Source: an uncultured Micavibrio sp.
GTDB taxonomy: Bacteria; Pseudomonadota; Alphaproteobacteria; Micavibrionales; UBA1664
DNA length: 13,038 bases
Direction of reading: 5' to 3'
NCBI GenBank assembly: GCA_937896295.1
Contig: CALBME010000082.1
Coordinates: 1 to 13,038 of the forward strand
A program made the position numbers and the translations under genes. Numbering within the stretch: position 1 is the stretch's first letter; each line of letters opens with the position of its first letter. The notes under the pieces were generated by a model. It ran no database searches. It saw nothing but the letters and a program-made list of their open reading frames with translations, and was not told the origin of the DNA. Positions 1-7,089 of this stretch are shown in pieces.

Positions 1-1
1 C

Positions 2-619
2 AAGACGCAGGTGTTCGTGAACCATGAGGGCGACCTCTACCGCACCCGAGTCACGCATTCGATGGAGGTTGCGCAGATCGCGCGCTCCATCGCGCGCGCG
101 CTCAACGCCAATGAGGATCTGGCCGAGGCGGTCTCGCTGTCGCATGACCTTGGCCACACGCCATTCGGCCATGCCGGGCAGGATGCGCTGAACGGGTGCA
201 TGCAGGCCCATGGCGGGTTCGAACACAACCTGCAGAGTCTGCGGGTGGTGGACCACCTCGAAGAGCGCTACCCCGATTACGACGGCATCAACCTGACGTT
301 CGAAACGCGGGAGGGCGTGCTCAAACATTGCTCGCAGGCAAACGCGCAGCGGCTGGAGTTGAATGAACCCGGCGGTGTAGGGGGGCGGTTTTTGCGCAAG
401 GAGCAGCCCAGCCTGGAGGCGCAGCTGTGCAACCTGGCCGACCAGATCGCCTACAACGCCCATGACATCGACGACGGCGTGCGCTCGGGTTTGCTGCGCA
501 TCGAAGATTTGGCCGAGGTGGAGCTCGTCGAGCGGCACCGCTGCGAGGCGGCCGCGCAACACCCGGGCCTGGCGGGTCGGCGGCTGCTCTACGAGACCAT
601 CCGCCGCATGCTGAGCGCG
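2..619 (+). pseudogene. Deoxyguanosinetriphosphate triphosphohydrolase-like protein, HD core, truncated at both ends
   Basis: This family (COG0232, the dGTPase-like HD hydrolases) removes triphosphate from dGTP or related dNTPs in the cytoplasm. Counting from the GTG at 11, the sequence shows the HD metal ligands: His16 (VTHS), His45-Asp46 in SHDLGHTPFGH, and Asp144 in LADQIAYNAHDIDDG. It also shows the family-typical GGFEHNLQSLRVV stretch. The N terminus lies outside the window. The match ends abruptly after YETIRRMLSA (residue 203), where relatives continue with a C-terminal helical region of more than 100 residues. The wording looks betaproteobacterial (Burkholderiales-like) to me. That is recollection, not a search. 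Without the C-terminal part it is unlikely to be a normal functional enzyme. Confidence 0.8.
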
Positions 620-1699
620 CTCGGCGTGCACTCCCTTCCCTACGAGCTCTCACGATTACGCGCGCAACTGTCTCGAGCCGCGCACCGGACGAGAGTCGTG
701 ATCGAGGACGCCGGTGATGCAGAGCGGCTCGGCGCACTGCTCGTCCCCGGCGTCCGCTTCCTCGTGACGACGCGGCGCGACCCGGCCGATCTCGAGCTGC
801 GGATTCCTGGCGGCGGCGTCGCGGTGGCTCGCGTCGTGGTGCCGCCGATGGCGGACGCGGAGGCGCGGAAGCTGCGGCAAAAGCTCGAGGGCAACCTGCG
901 GCCGCCGGAGCCGGCCACCAGCCCGGAGGCCATGGCGCGCGCGGAGTCCGGCATGGCCGAGCTGGAGGCGGGGCTGGGCACGCTGCGCGCCACGCTGTTC
1001 GAACAGCATGCCCTGCGTATCACGGCCGGCGTTCTGGCCTTTTTCCTTGCCTTTGCGACGCCGGGCACCGAAAGCGCCCGCGCCACCAGCGCCACCACGC
1101 AAAGCGGTTCGGTTTCGCGTCCGGAGGGCGGCACGCTGCAGCCCGCAGCCATCAACCGTCACGACATTCCCGCACCGGCCAGCCGTTACACCGCCCTGTT
1201 CGGCACGTCGGAAATCCGTTCGGCCGATATCAGCCCGTTCACCAAGTGGACCGGTATCATGGCACGCCTGAATGCCACCAATTCGGCCCTGCCGCAGGAA
1301 CTTTCCGCTGAACAAGGCGCATCGGACGCCGACAAGATCGAAGCGGTCCACGCCTTTTACAACAAGGTCCGTTACATCGAAGACAAGAACAACTGGGGCG
1401 TTTCCGATTACTGGGAAACCCCGGCCGAATTCCTGAGCCGCGGCGGCGACTGTGAAGATTTTGCGATCGCCAAATACACTGCGCTGAAGGCCCTTGGCTT
1501 CAAAGAAAGCCAGATGCGCCTGGCCATCGTGCAGGATACGTGGAAGAACATTCCGCACGCCATCCTGATCGTCTACACCGATGACGGCGCCAAATTCCTG
1601 GACAACCAATATCCCCAAGTGAAAGACGTCGAAGGGTTCGACCGCTACAAGCCGGTCTACTCGATCAACCGTTCCGGCTGGTGGCGCCACGTTGGGTAA
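2..1699 (+). CDS. Composite open frame: dGTPase fragment + unknown segment + BTLCP protease
   Basis: One reading frame runs without a stop from the window edge to TAA at 1697-1699. Codons upstream of the first GTG at 11 (Lys-Thr-Gln at 2-10) still match the dGTPase family, so the gene begins outside the window. The frame joins a truncated HD hydrolase, a very GC-rich middle part and a complete BTLCP catalytic domain with its own secretory leader. Fusing a cytoplasmic nucleotide hydrolase in front of an internal signal peptide makes no functional sense. Hand-counted GC per 60-base line is about 62% near 181-300, 73-82% near 781-960 and 53-57% near 1321-1440. Only the last part matches the rest of the window. 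It could be an assembly chimera, a recombined junction or a real but dead fusion; I favour an artefact. An automatic caller would report a single CDS here. Confidence 0.6.
   Translation, partial: KTQVFVNHEGDLYRTRVTHSMEVAQIARSIARALNANEDLAEAVSLSHDLGHTPFGHAGQDALNGCMQAHGGFEHNLQSLRVVDHLEERYPDYDGINLTFETREGVLKHCSQANAQRLELNEPGGVGGRFLRKEQPSLEAQLCNLADQIAYNAHDIDDGVRSGLLRIEDLAEVELVERHRCEAAAQHPGLAGRRLLYETIRRMLSALGVHSLPYELSRLRAQLSRAAHRTRVVIEDAGDAERLGALLVPGVRFLVTTRRDPADLELRIPGGGVAVARVVVPPMADAEARKLRQKLEGNLRPPEPATSPEAMARAESGMAELEAGLGTLRATLFEQHALRITAGVLAFFLAFATPGTESARATSATTQSGSVSRPEGGTLQPAAINRHDIPAPASRYTALFGTSEIRSADISPFTKWTGIMARLNATNSALPQELSAEQGASDADKIEAVHAFYNKVRYIEDKNNWGVSDYWETPAEFLSRGGDCEDFAIAKYTALKALGFKESQMRLAIVQDTWKNIPHAILIVYTDDGAKFLDNQYPQVKDVEGFDRYKPVYSINRSGWWRHVG
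620..1009 (+). other. High-GC coding segment of unknown origin, weakly STAND/NB-ARC-like
   Basis: This stretch encodes residues 204-333 of the composite frame. Third codon positions are almost all G or C in this frame (for example ctc, gtc, gag, gcc), so it looks like true coding sequence from a high-GC organism. The order of motifs recalls the middle of a STAND/NB-ARC ATPase. There is a Walker B-like strand RVVIEDAGDAERL (228-240), then a sensor-1-like FLVTTRR (250-256), then VVVPPMADAEARKLRQKL, which resembles the 'L..L..eEA..L' step after the ATPase core. No P-loop is present. I hold this assignment loosely; an unrelated helical protein is also possible. Confidence 0.3.
1010..1699 (+). CDS. 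Transglutaminase-like cysteine protease (BTLCP, LapG-type fold), start unclear
   Basis: This is the C-terminal part of the composite frame (residues 334-562). It opens with a hydrophobic run, ITAGVLAFFLAFATPG, followed by an Ala-rich stretch, as in a signal peptide, so the protein should act in the periplasm. The catalytic domain has Cys481 in RGGDCEDFAIAKY, His516 in NIPHAILIV and Asp531 in KFLDNQYP, the Cys-His-Asp order of peptidase family C93. The acidic residues beside the cysteine correspond to the calcium ligands reported for LapG. LapG cleaves giant adhesins at the cell surface under LapD control. No LapD or adhesin gene is in view, so the substrate is unknown. No native ATG or ribosome-binding site is left in frame before the leader, consistent with a junction near 1010. 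The gene stands alone, with a terminator 57 bases downstream. Confidence 0.82.
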   Translation, partial: ALRITAGVLAFFLAFATPGTESARATSATTQSGSVSRPEGGTLQPAAINRHDIPAPASRYTALFGTSEIRSADISPFTKWTGIMARLNATNSALPQELSAEQGASDADKIEAVHAFYNKVRYIEDKNNWGVSDYWETPAEFLSRGGDCEDFAIAKYTALKALGFKESQMRLAIVQDTWKNIPHAILIVYTDDGAKFLDNQYPQVKDVEGFDRYKPVYSINRSGWWRHVG

Positions 1700-1755
1700 A
1701 GAGCTGTAATCCCGCGCCTTAAAAAGCGAGGACTTCAGAAGCCGTAGTACGTGTA

Positions 1756-1797
1756 CCCCCTTTCCGATCCTGCCGGGTTGGAAGGGGGTTTTCTTTA
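1756..1797 (+). terminator. Rho-independent terminator after the BTLCP gene
   Basis: A C-rich arm CCCCCTTTCC (1756-1765) pairs with GGAAGGGGG (1780-1788) with one bulged T, across a 14-base loop. The run TTTTCTTT follows (1789-1797). It lies between the BTLCP stop and the next promoter, so it separates the two transcription units. Confidence 0.8.
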
Positions 1798-1830
1798 TTG
1801 GGCCGGTCTTTCTTTTCCGAAACCTCCTGT

Positions 1831-1858
1831 TTGCGGAGACCCCGCAGCCCTATATAAT
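1831..1858 (+). promoter_or_regulatory. Sigma-70-type promoter for the transporter operon, apparently leaderless
   Basis: A perfect -10 box TATAAT sits at 1853-1858 with a -35-like TTGCGG at 1831-1836 and a 16-base spacer. Counting 7 bases from the -10 puts transcription start at about 1865, which is the first base of the ATG. No Shine-Dalgarno sequence can therefore be present on the transcript ahead of that start. Confidence 0.7.
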
Positions 1859-1864
1859 TCGTGT

Positions 1865-2473
1865 ATGGGTCACGATTGCTGCCACAGCCACGATTTCGAC
1901 GGAATGAACGACGATTACAAACGCCGCCTGTGGGTGGTGATTGCGCTGAACGCGGTCATGTTCGTGGTCGAAATCATCGCGGGCAGTATCGCGGGGTCGC
2001 AGGCCCTGTGGGCGGACTCGCTCGACTTCCTTGCCGACACGCTGACTTACGGCATTTCGCTGGCGGTCATCGGCATGCCGATCCACGTGCGGTCGAACGT
2101 GGCATTGCTGAAGGGCGTATCCTTAAGCGTCATGGGTGTGTGGGTCCTGGCCAGCACCGTTTATCAGGTTTTCGTGCTGAACGTGCCTGCAGCCCCGGTG
2201 ATGGCCAGCGTCGCCATGGCCGCACTTGCCGCCAATGCCTTAAGCGTCCTGCTGCTGGTCAAATACAAGGACGGCGATGCGAATGTGCGGTCGGTATGGC
2301 TGTGTTCGCGCAATGACATGATCGGCAATATCGCGGTCGCGGCGGCGGCGTTCGGCGTCTGGAAAAGCGACACGGCATGGCCGGATCTTGCGGTCGCCGG
2401 ACTGATGTCCGCCCTGTTCCTAAGTTCGTCGTTCCGCATTCTGCAGCAGGCCTATGCCGAGCGGCGGTCATGA
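1865..2473 (+). CDS. Cation diffusion facilitator (CDF)-type metal transporter
   Basis: A 202-residue inner-membrane protein of the cation efflux family (COG1230-like), expected to export Zn2+ or another divalent metal by proton exchange. The N terminus GHDCCHSHDFD (2-12) is a Cys/His/Asp-rich metal-binding patch. Hydrophobic segments lie at about 22-46, 60-72, 83-105, 109-132, 152-166 and 173-188. The transport site in helix 2 reads as DxxxD (Asp54, Asp58 in DSLDFLAD). In helix 5, Cys147 occupies the place of the usual His in CSRND, giving CxxxD. It lacks the long cytosolic C-terminal domain of larger CDFs. I chose ATG 1865 because TATAAT lies 7 bases upstream and the metal-binding patch begins there. 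A GTG at 1751 would extend the frame through the terminator and promoter. It is first in an operon with the overlapping thioesterase gene. Confidence 0.82.
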   Translation: MGHDCCHSHDFDGMNDDYKRRLWVVIALNAVMFVVEIIAGSIAGSQALWADSLDFLADTLTYGISLAVIGMPIHVRSNVALLKGVSLSVMGVWVLASTVYQVFVLNVPAAPVMASVAMAALAANALSVLLLVKYKDGDANVRSVWLCSRNDMIGNIAVAAAAFGVWKSDTAWPDLAVAGLMSALFLSSSFRILQQAYAERRS

Positions 2474-3027
2474 ATTTATGGCTGCGCCTGCTGTGGCTTA
2501 TCCTGTGCACGCCTTTCCGCGCGCGGTTGCGCCTTCCCGATGATGCCAGCACCTTAAACATGCGGGTCATGCCCAATGACCTGGACACAAACTTTCACAT
2601 GAATAACGGCCGCTTTTTCACCATCATGGACCTGGGGCGGATGGACCTGCTGTTCCGCGGCGGGGCCACGTGGCGGATCATCCGGGAACGGCACTGGGCC
2701 CCGATCATGGGGGCCGCGATGATGCGGTTTCGACTGCCCCTGTCCCTGTGGCAGCGGTTTACGCTGGAAACCCGGCTTTTATGCTGGGATCAGCAGTGGT
2801 TTTACATCGAACAGCGTTTCATCATCGGCACCGGACCCAAAAAAGGGGCGGTCGCGGCCATCGGTTTGTTGCGCGGCGGCTTTTATGACGGTAAGAACAA
2901 GCGCATGCTTCCCATCGACGAGATGATGAGCATATTGCGTTTGACGATGACCAGTCCGCCAGAGCCCGATTTTGTGAGCGAATGGAAACGGTCAGAAGAT
3001 GCGTTAAAAAAGCGGACAGCCGCGTAA
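2470..3027 (+). CDS. Hotdog-fold thioesterase, THEM6-like
   Basis: A 185-residue protein of the 4HBT/acyl-CoA thioesterase superfamily, closest in layout to the THEM6-type group. Its active-region signature is NDLDTNFHMNNGRFF (36-50), the usual 'D.D...HmNNa.Y' motif of hotdog thioesterases. It begins with a hydrophobic stretch, LWLRLLWLILC, which may anchor it at the inner membrane. The substrate is not predictable; acyl-CoA or acyl-ACP is likely from the family. The ATG overlaps the transporter stop (ATGA at 2470-2473), so the two are translationally coupled, and any upstream start would lie inside the transporter gene. The basic C terminus ends KKRTAA. Length is normal for the group. Confidence 0.78.
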   Translation: MNLWLRLLWLILCTPFRARLRLPDDASTLNMRVMPNDLDTNFHMNNGRFFTIMDLGRMDLLFRGGATWRIIRERHWAPIMGAAMMRFRLPLSLWQRFTLETRLLCWDQQWFYIEQRFIIGTGPKKGAVAAIGLLRGGFYDGKNKRMLPIDEMMSILRLTMTSPPEPDFVSEWKRSEDALKKRTAA

Positions 3028-3049
3028 CTTAACAAAAGGACCCTTTGCC

Positions 3050-4402
3050 ATGACCCCCGGCGCACGTATTCAGGCAACCATCGAATTGTGGGAAAAAATC
3101 TGGAGCGCGGGCGTTCCGATGGATTCCATCACCGGCGACTATTTCCGCGTACGCCGTTACATCGGGTCCGGCGACCGCAACGCCATTGCCGAGCGTATTT
3201 ACGCCATGATGCGGTCTTACGCGCGCATCGGCTGGTGGCTGGATAAAACCGACACCATGGACAACGCACGCATGCGCGTTGTTGCCGATCTTGCCATCCG
3301 CGAGCGGCTGCCCAAGCCGCATATCGCCGACCTGTTTTCGGGCGGCACGCATACGCCCGCCGTACTGGACGACAAGGAGAAAGAATCCTTAAGCGTTCTG
3401 GTGGGGCGCGATCTGGATTTCAATGAAATGCCCGAAGCCGTGCGCGCGGAATGCCCGCCCCAGGCGGAAGACGCCCTGCGCGCCGTATTCGGCAAACATT
3501 TTGCGGCCGAGCTTGCGGCGATGCAGACGCCGGCTGGACTGGACCTTCGCGCCAACACCATCAAGATCACGCGCGACAAGGCCATCGACGCGCTTAAAAA
3601 ACATGGCATTGAATCCACCGCCACACCCATGTCGCCGGTTGGCCTTCGCGTGGGCGCGCGCGTCCACCTGGCGCAGACCAAGCTGCTGCAGGCCGGGGTC
3701 ATTGAAATTCAGGACGAAGGCAGCCAGCTGATCGCATTGCTGTGCGCGGCGAAACCGGGGCAGCAGGTGATGGATGCGTGCGCAGGCGGCGGCGGCAAGA
3801 CGCTTGTGCTGGCGGCGGCCATGGAAGGCAAGGGCCGCGTCGTAGCCATGGACAATAATTCGCAGCGTCTTGCGCGCGGCAAGCCCAGATATGTGCGCGC
3901 GGGCATTCATAACGTCGAGGCACGCCCGCTGGACGACGAACATCACACCAAATGGCTGCGCCGCCAGAAACAGAATTTCGACATCGTGCTGGTCGATGCG
4001 CCGTGCACGTCCTCAGGCACATGGCGCCGCAACCCCGACCTGCGCTGGCGCCGCATGGGCCCCACGATGGAGGAAATCATCCGCCTGCAGGGGGAAATTC
4101 TGGCGCGGTTTGAAAAATGCGTGAAACCGGGCGGCAAGCTGGTTTACGCGACCTGTTCGCTTTTCCGCGAGGAGAACGAAGACCAGGTGCGCAAATTTCT
4201 GGCCAGTCACGATGATTTCGAGCTGGTCCCGCTGGACGAGGCGTGGGCCGAGGCCGGGTTAAGCGGCAAGGCACCGGAATCGAGCGAGGGCATGATGCGC
4301 CTGTCGCCCCTTCAGTCGGGTACGGACGGATTTTTTGCCGCAGTCATGCGCCGCAAGGGCAGCGCCCCCGTATCGGAAACCCAGAACGGCGACGACGATT
4401 AA
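3050..4402 (+). CDS. RsmB/NOP-family RNA (cytosine-5)-methyltransferase
   Basis: A 450-residue SAM-dependent enzyme that should methylate C5 of a cytosine in rRNA or tRNA. The SAM-binding motif I is DACAGGGGKT (242-251). Motif IV is DAPCTSSGTWRRNP with Cys319, and motif VI is YATCS with Cys369. In this family the motif VI cysteine attacks the base and the motif IV cysteine helps release the product. The first 120 residues (RIQATIELWEKIW...DYFRVRRYIGSGDRNAIAERIY) resemble the shortened NusB-like region seen in alphaproteobacterial relatives. The exact target base is not clear, so I give no symbol. An AAAGGA ribosome-binding site (3035-3040) lies 9 bases before the ATG. The gene follows the thioesterase by 22 bases, probably in the same transcript. 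It ends 6 bases from the convergent PBP1A stop. Confidence 0.88.
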   Translation: MTPGARIQATIELWEKIWSAGVPMDSITGDYFRVRRYIGSGDRNAIAERIYAMMRSYARIGWWLDKTDTMDNARMRVVADLAIRERLPKPHIADLFSGGTHTPAVLDDKEKESLSVLVGRDLDFNEMPEAVRAECPPQAEDALRAVFGKHFAAELAAMQTPAGLDLRANTIKITRDKAIDALKKHGIESTATPMSPVGLRVGARVHLAQTKLLQAGVIEIQDEGSQLIALLCAAKPGQQVMDACAGGGGKTLVLAAAMEGKGRVVAMDNNSQRLARGKPRYVRAGIHNVEARPLDDEHHTKWLRRQKQNFDIVLVDAPCTSSGTWRRNPDLRWRRMGPTMEEIIRLQGEILARFEKCVKPGGKLVYATCSLFREENEDQVRKFLASHDDFELVPLDEAWAEAGLSGKAPESSEGMMRLSPLQSGTDGFFAAVMRRKGSAPVSETQNGDDD

Positions 4403-4408
4403 TCGAAA

Positions 4409-6988
4409 TCAGTAAAGGCCGCCCGTACCGCCAAGCGCATTGTTCGGCAGCGGCGGGGGCGCGACGGGTGCAGGCCCCTGATCTTCCGAGGGGGGCACGA
4501 TGCCATCAGTTGTAAGCGCGGGCGCGCCGGTCGTGGCTGTGGCAGGCGTGCCGCCATCTTCGTCGGATTGCATGACTGCGGTATTCGCGTCATATCCGGG
4601 TTCGCGGTCGGTCAGGAACGCCTCCATGATCGCGTCGGGATCTTCGGGGGATGTGCGTGCACCGGTGCGGGCGTTGACCTGGACCAGCGTAATGCCCTGC
4701 GGGATGCGGAAGGGCACGACTTCGCGGTTTTTCATGTATTCGATGATGAAGGAACGGAACATCGGCGCGGCCAGCGCACCACCCGTTTCATGTTTGCCCA
4801 TGGGTTTGGGCGTATCGAAGCCGACATACATGCCGATGGCGATTTCAGGCGTATAGCCGATGAACCACGCATCGCGTTCTTCGTTCGTGGTGCCGGTTTT
4901 TCCGGCGATGGGATAGCCCTGCGCCGCGAGGTCACCCAGGTTGACCTTCGCCGTGCCGCGCACGGGCACGCCCGAGAGAATGCTGGTCATCTGGTACGCG
5001 ACGCGCGGATCGGTCACCAGATCTTCGTCTTTCTTGATCTGGGGGACGGGTTGCCCCTCCTCCCACGCGATGCGTGGACCACAATCGGGGCACAGGCGCG
5101 AGTCGCGCGCATAAACGGATACGCCTTCGCGGTTCTGGATACGGTCGATGAAGGTCGGGGTGATTTTCTGGCCGCCATTGGCGATCATGGCGTAGCCGGT
5201 GGTCAGTTTAAGCAGCGTGGTTTCCTGCGCCCCGAGCGAGTTGGAGAGATACCGTTCCATCGGGTTGTAGACACCGAAACGTTCGACGGTCTGGGCCACG
5301 CGGTCCATGCCCAGATGGGCGGCCAGACGCACGGTGGGCAGGTTGCGCGATTTTTCCACGCAGACGCGGATGGTGGTAGGTCCGCCATATTCGCCTTCCT
5401 CGTAGTTCCCCGGCGACCACACGCCCTGGCCGTAGCCCATCGAGAAGGACACGGGCGCATCGAGAATTTTGCTGGACGGGGTATAACCGTCTTCAAGCGC
5501 GGCAATATATTCAAACGGCTTGAAGGCGGAGCCGACCTGACGCATGGCCTGCGTCACGCGGTTGAATTCCGATTTCTCGTAGTCCCAGCCGCCCTGCATC
5601 GCCAGAACGCGGCCTGTATACGGGTCCATGGCGACCAGACCGCCCTGCACCACCGGCACCTGGCGCAGATGCCAGTATTTATCGGCCTTGGCCAGTTCTT
5701 CAGGTGTTTTGGCCGGAATGACGTTGCCGTCTTCGTCTTTGGTCGCGGGCATGGGGCGGTCGTCCAGATAGGAATGCGGGCCCGCCATGACGATATCGCC
5801 GACCTTCGCGTCCGCTGCCCATTTCGTATCATCCGGCGTAAGCGCATGCTCATCACCACCAGCGACGCCCACGGTGATGGAGGAGTCCGATTTTTTCGTG
5901 ATCACAGCAATCTGCCAGTCAGGCAGCATGCCTTTCTGGAACGGCACCTCTTCCAGGCGCTGTTGCCAGCCGACCAGATTGTCGAAACGCGCGATCGGCC
6001 CGCGCCACCCATGGCGGCGGTCATAAAGCATGATGCCGTAGCGAAAGGCGCGTTCGGCGATTTCCTGCAGTTTCGGATCGAGGGTGGACCGCACGATCAG
6101 CCCATCATTATAAAGCGACTGCTGGCCCATTTTTTCACCGAGGAAGCGGCGGATTTCTTCGGCGAAGTACGGCGCGCGCACCGCCTGTTTCTGTTCGCGG
6201 CTGATGGTTTCCAGCGGCGACATCTGGCCCATCTTCATCTGGTCGGATGTGATGTGTCCGTCTTCGAACATGCGTGCCAGCACCCAGTTGCGGCGGTCGA
6301 TCGCCTGCTGGTGACGGCGCACAGGATCGTAATTATTGGGACCTTTGGGCAGGGCCGCGAGATAGGCCACTTCAGGTACGGTCAGTTCATCCAGCCCCTT
6401 GTTGAAATAAGTCTGCGCCGCCGCCGCCACGCCGTAGGCCCCGCGGCCCAGATAAATCTGGTTGAGATAGAGTTCGAAAATCTTGTTCTTGTCGATCACG
6501 CGTTCCATGCGCAGGGCGAGGATCGCTTCCTTGAACTTGCGTTCGAACGACACCTCGTTCGTGAGCAGAAGGTTCTTCGCGACCTGCTGGGTGATGGTGG
6601 ATGCGCCGACCATGCGATTGTCCGAGCCGAGATTTTTTATATTGATGAGCACGGCGCGGCCGATGCCCATAAAGTCCAGACCTTCATGGGTATAGAAATT
6701 GCGGTCTTCGGCGGACATAAATGCGTTTTTGACCAGCGCGGGCACGGTGCTGATGGGAACGAAGACGCGTTTTTCTTCAGCGAATTCCGCCATGAGCTGA
6801 CCGTCGGCGGTATAAACGCGCGTGACCACCGGCGGCTGGTAATTCTGCAGCTTGTTAAAGTCGGGAATGTCGTTGGTATAATTTTTCAACAAAAACGCAA
6901 ACAGCGCGGCCACGCCGAGCAGGCCCAGAAAAGCCCAGGAGAGCAGCATCAGAATGAGCGATGAAAACGCCTGCCAGAATTTGCGCAT
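4409..6988 (-). CDS. mrcA: Penicillin-binding protein 1A (bifunctional glycosyltransferase/transpeptidase)
   Basis: An 859-residue class A PBP that polymerises lipid II into glycan strands and cross-links them on the periplasmic face of the inner membrane. A single N-terminal membrane helix spans about 9-34. The GT51 domain has catalytic Glu94 in SAEDRNFYTHEG, then GASTITQQVAKNLLL and RMERVIDKNKIFELYLNQIYLG. A middle region of about 310-440 corresponds to the OB-like insert of PBP1A. The transpeptidase domain has Ser487 (SAFK), Ser547 (SRN) and Lys697 (KTGTT). A CPDC pair sits between the SRN and KTG motifs. The tail after about 800 is Pro/Ala/Thr-rich and ends GGTGGLY. The start at 6988 is the only ATG in frame just before the helix; its Shine-Dalgarno is weak. 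It lies 101 bases after the coiled-coil gene on the same strand, and I see no terminator in between. Confidence 0.95.
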   Translation of the reverse strand: MRKFWQAFSSLILMLLSWAFLGLLGVAALFAFLLKNYTNDIPDFNKLQNYQPPVVTRVYTADGQLMAEFAEEKRVFVPISTVPALVKNAFMSAEDRNFYTHEGLDFMGIGRAVLINIKNLGSDNRMVGASTITQQVAKNLLLTNEVSFERKFKEAILALRMERVIDKNKIFELYLNQIYLGRGAYGVAAAAQTYFNKGLDELTVPEVAYLAALPKGPNNYDPVRRHQQAIDRRNWVLARMFEDGHITSDQMKMGQMSPLETISREQKQAVRAPYFAEEIRRFLGEKMGQQSLYNDGLIVRSTLDPKLQEIAERAFRYGIMLYDRRHGWRGPIARFDNLVGWQQRLEEVPFQKGMLPDWQIAVITKKSDSSITVGVAGGDEHALTPDDTKWAADAKVGDIVMAGPHSYLDDRPMPATKDEDGNVIPAKTPEELAKADKYWHLRQVPVVQGGLVAMDPYTGRVLAMQGGWDYEKSEFNRVTQAMRQVGSAFKPFEYIAALEDGYTPSSKILDAPVSFSMGYGQGVWSPGNYEEGEYGGPTTIRVCVEKSRNLPTVRLAAHLGMDRVAQTVERFGVYNPMERYLSNSLGAQETTLLKLTTGYAMIANGGQKITPTFIDRIQNREGVSVYARDSRLCPDCGPRIAWEEGQPVPQIKKDEDLVTDPRVAYQMTSILSGVPVRGTAKVNLGDLAAQGYPIAGKTGTTNEERDAWFIGYTPEIAIGMYVGFDTPKPMGKHETGGALAAPMFRSFIIEYMKNREVVPFRIPQGITLVQVNARTGARTSPEDPDAIMEAFLTDREPGYDANTAVMQSDEDGGTPATATTGAPALTTDGIVPPSEDQGPAPVAPPPLPNNALGGTGGLY

Positions 6989-7044
6989 GCGACATGTATC
7001 GCATGGATTTGAGACGGTTTAAAGGCGCGTTGGTTTTGGGGCTT

Positions 7045-7066
7045 CGCGGCGGTCAGCCGCGCGGCT
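7045..7066. repeat. GC-rich hairpin/palindrome in the spacer upstream of mrcA
   Basis: CGCGGC (7045-7050) and GCCGCG (7056-7061) form a 6-bp stem over a 5-base loop. The overlapping 12-base sequence AGCCGCGCGGCT (7055-7066) is a perfect palindrome. No T-run follows on either strand, so it does not look like an intrinsic terminator. It could be a protein-binding site or a leader structure for mrcA. Confidence 0.35.
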
Positions 7067-7089
7067 CAATCACAAGAATGATCTATCGA

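Noticed and set aside
656..1690. 344-residue minus-strand open frame across the composite gene
   Set aside because: It spans the boundaries of the three segments and is Arg/Gly/Ala-rich, whereas the plus frame has recognisable domains and G/C-biased third positions.
1751..1864. Extended GTG start for the CDF transporter
   Set aside because: The extension would encode the terminator and promoter sequences and has no membrane or family match.
4568..6964. 798-residue plus-strand open frame
   Set aside because: It is the mirror of mrcA: His/Arg/Gly/Asp-rich with no domain sense, while the minus strand carries all PBP1A motifs.
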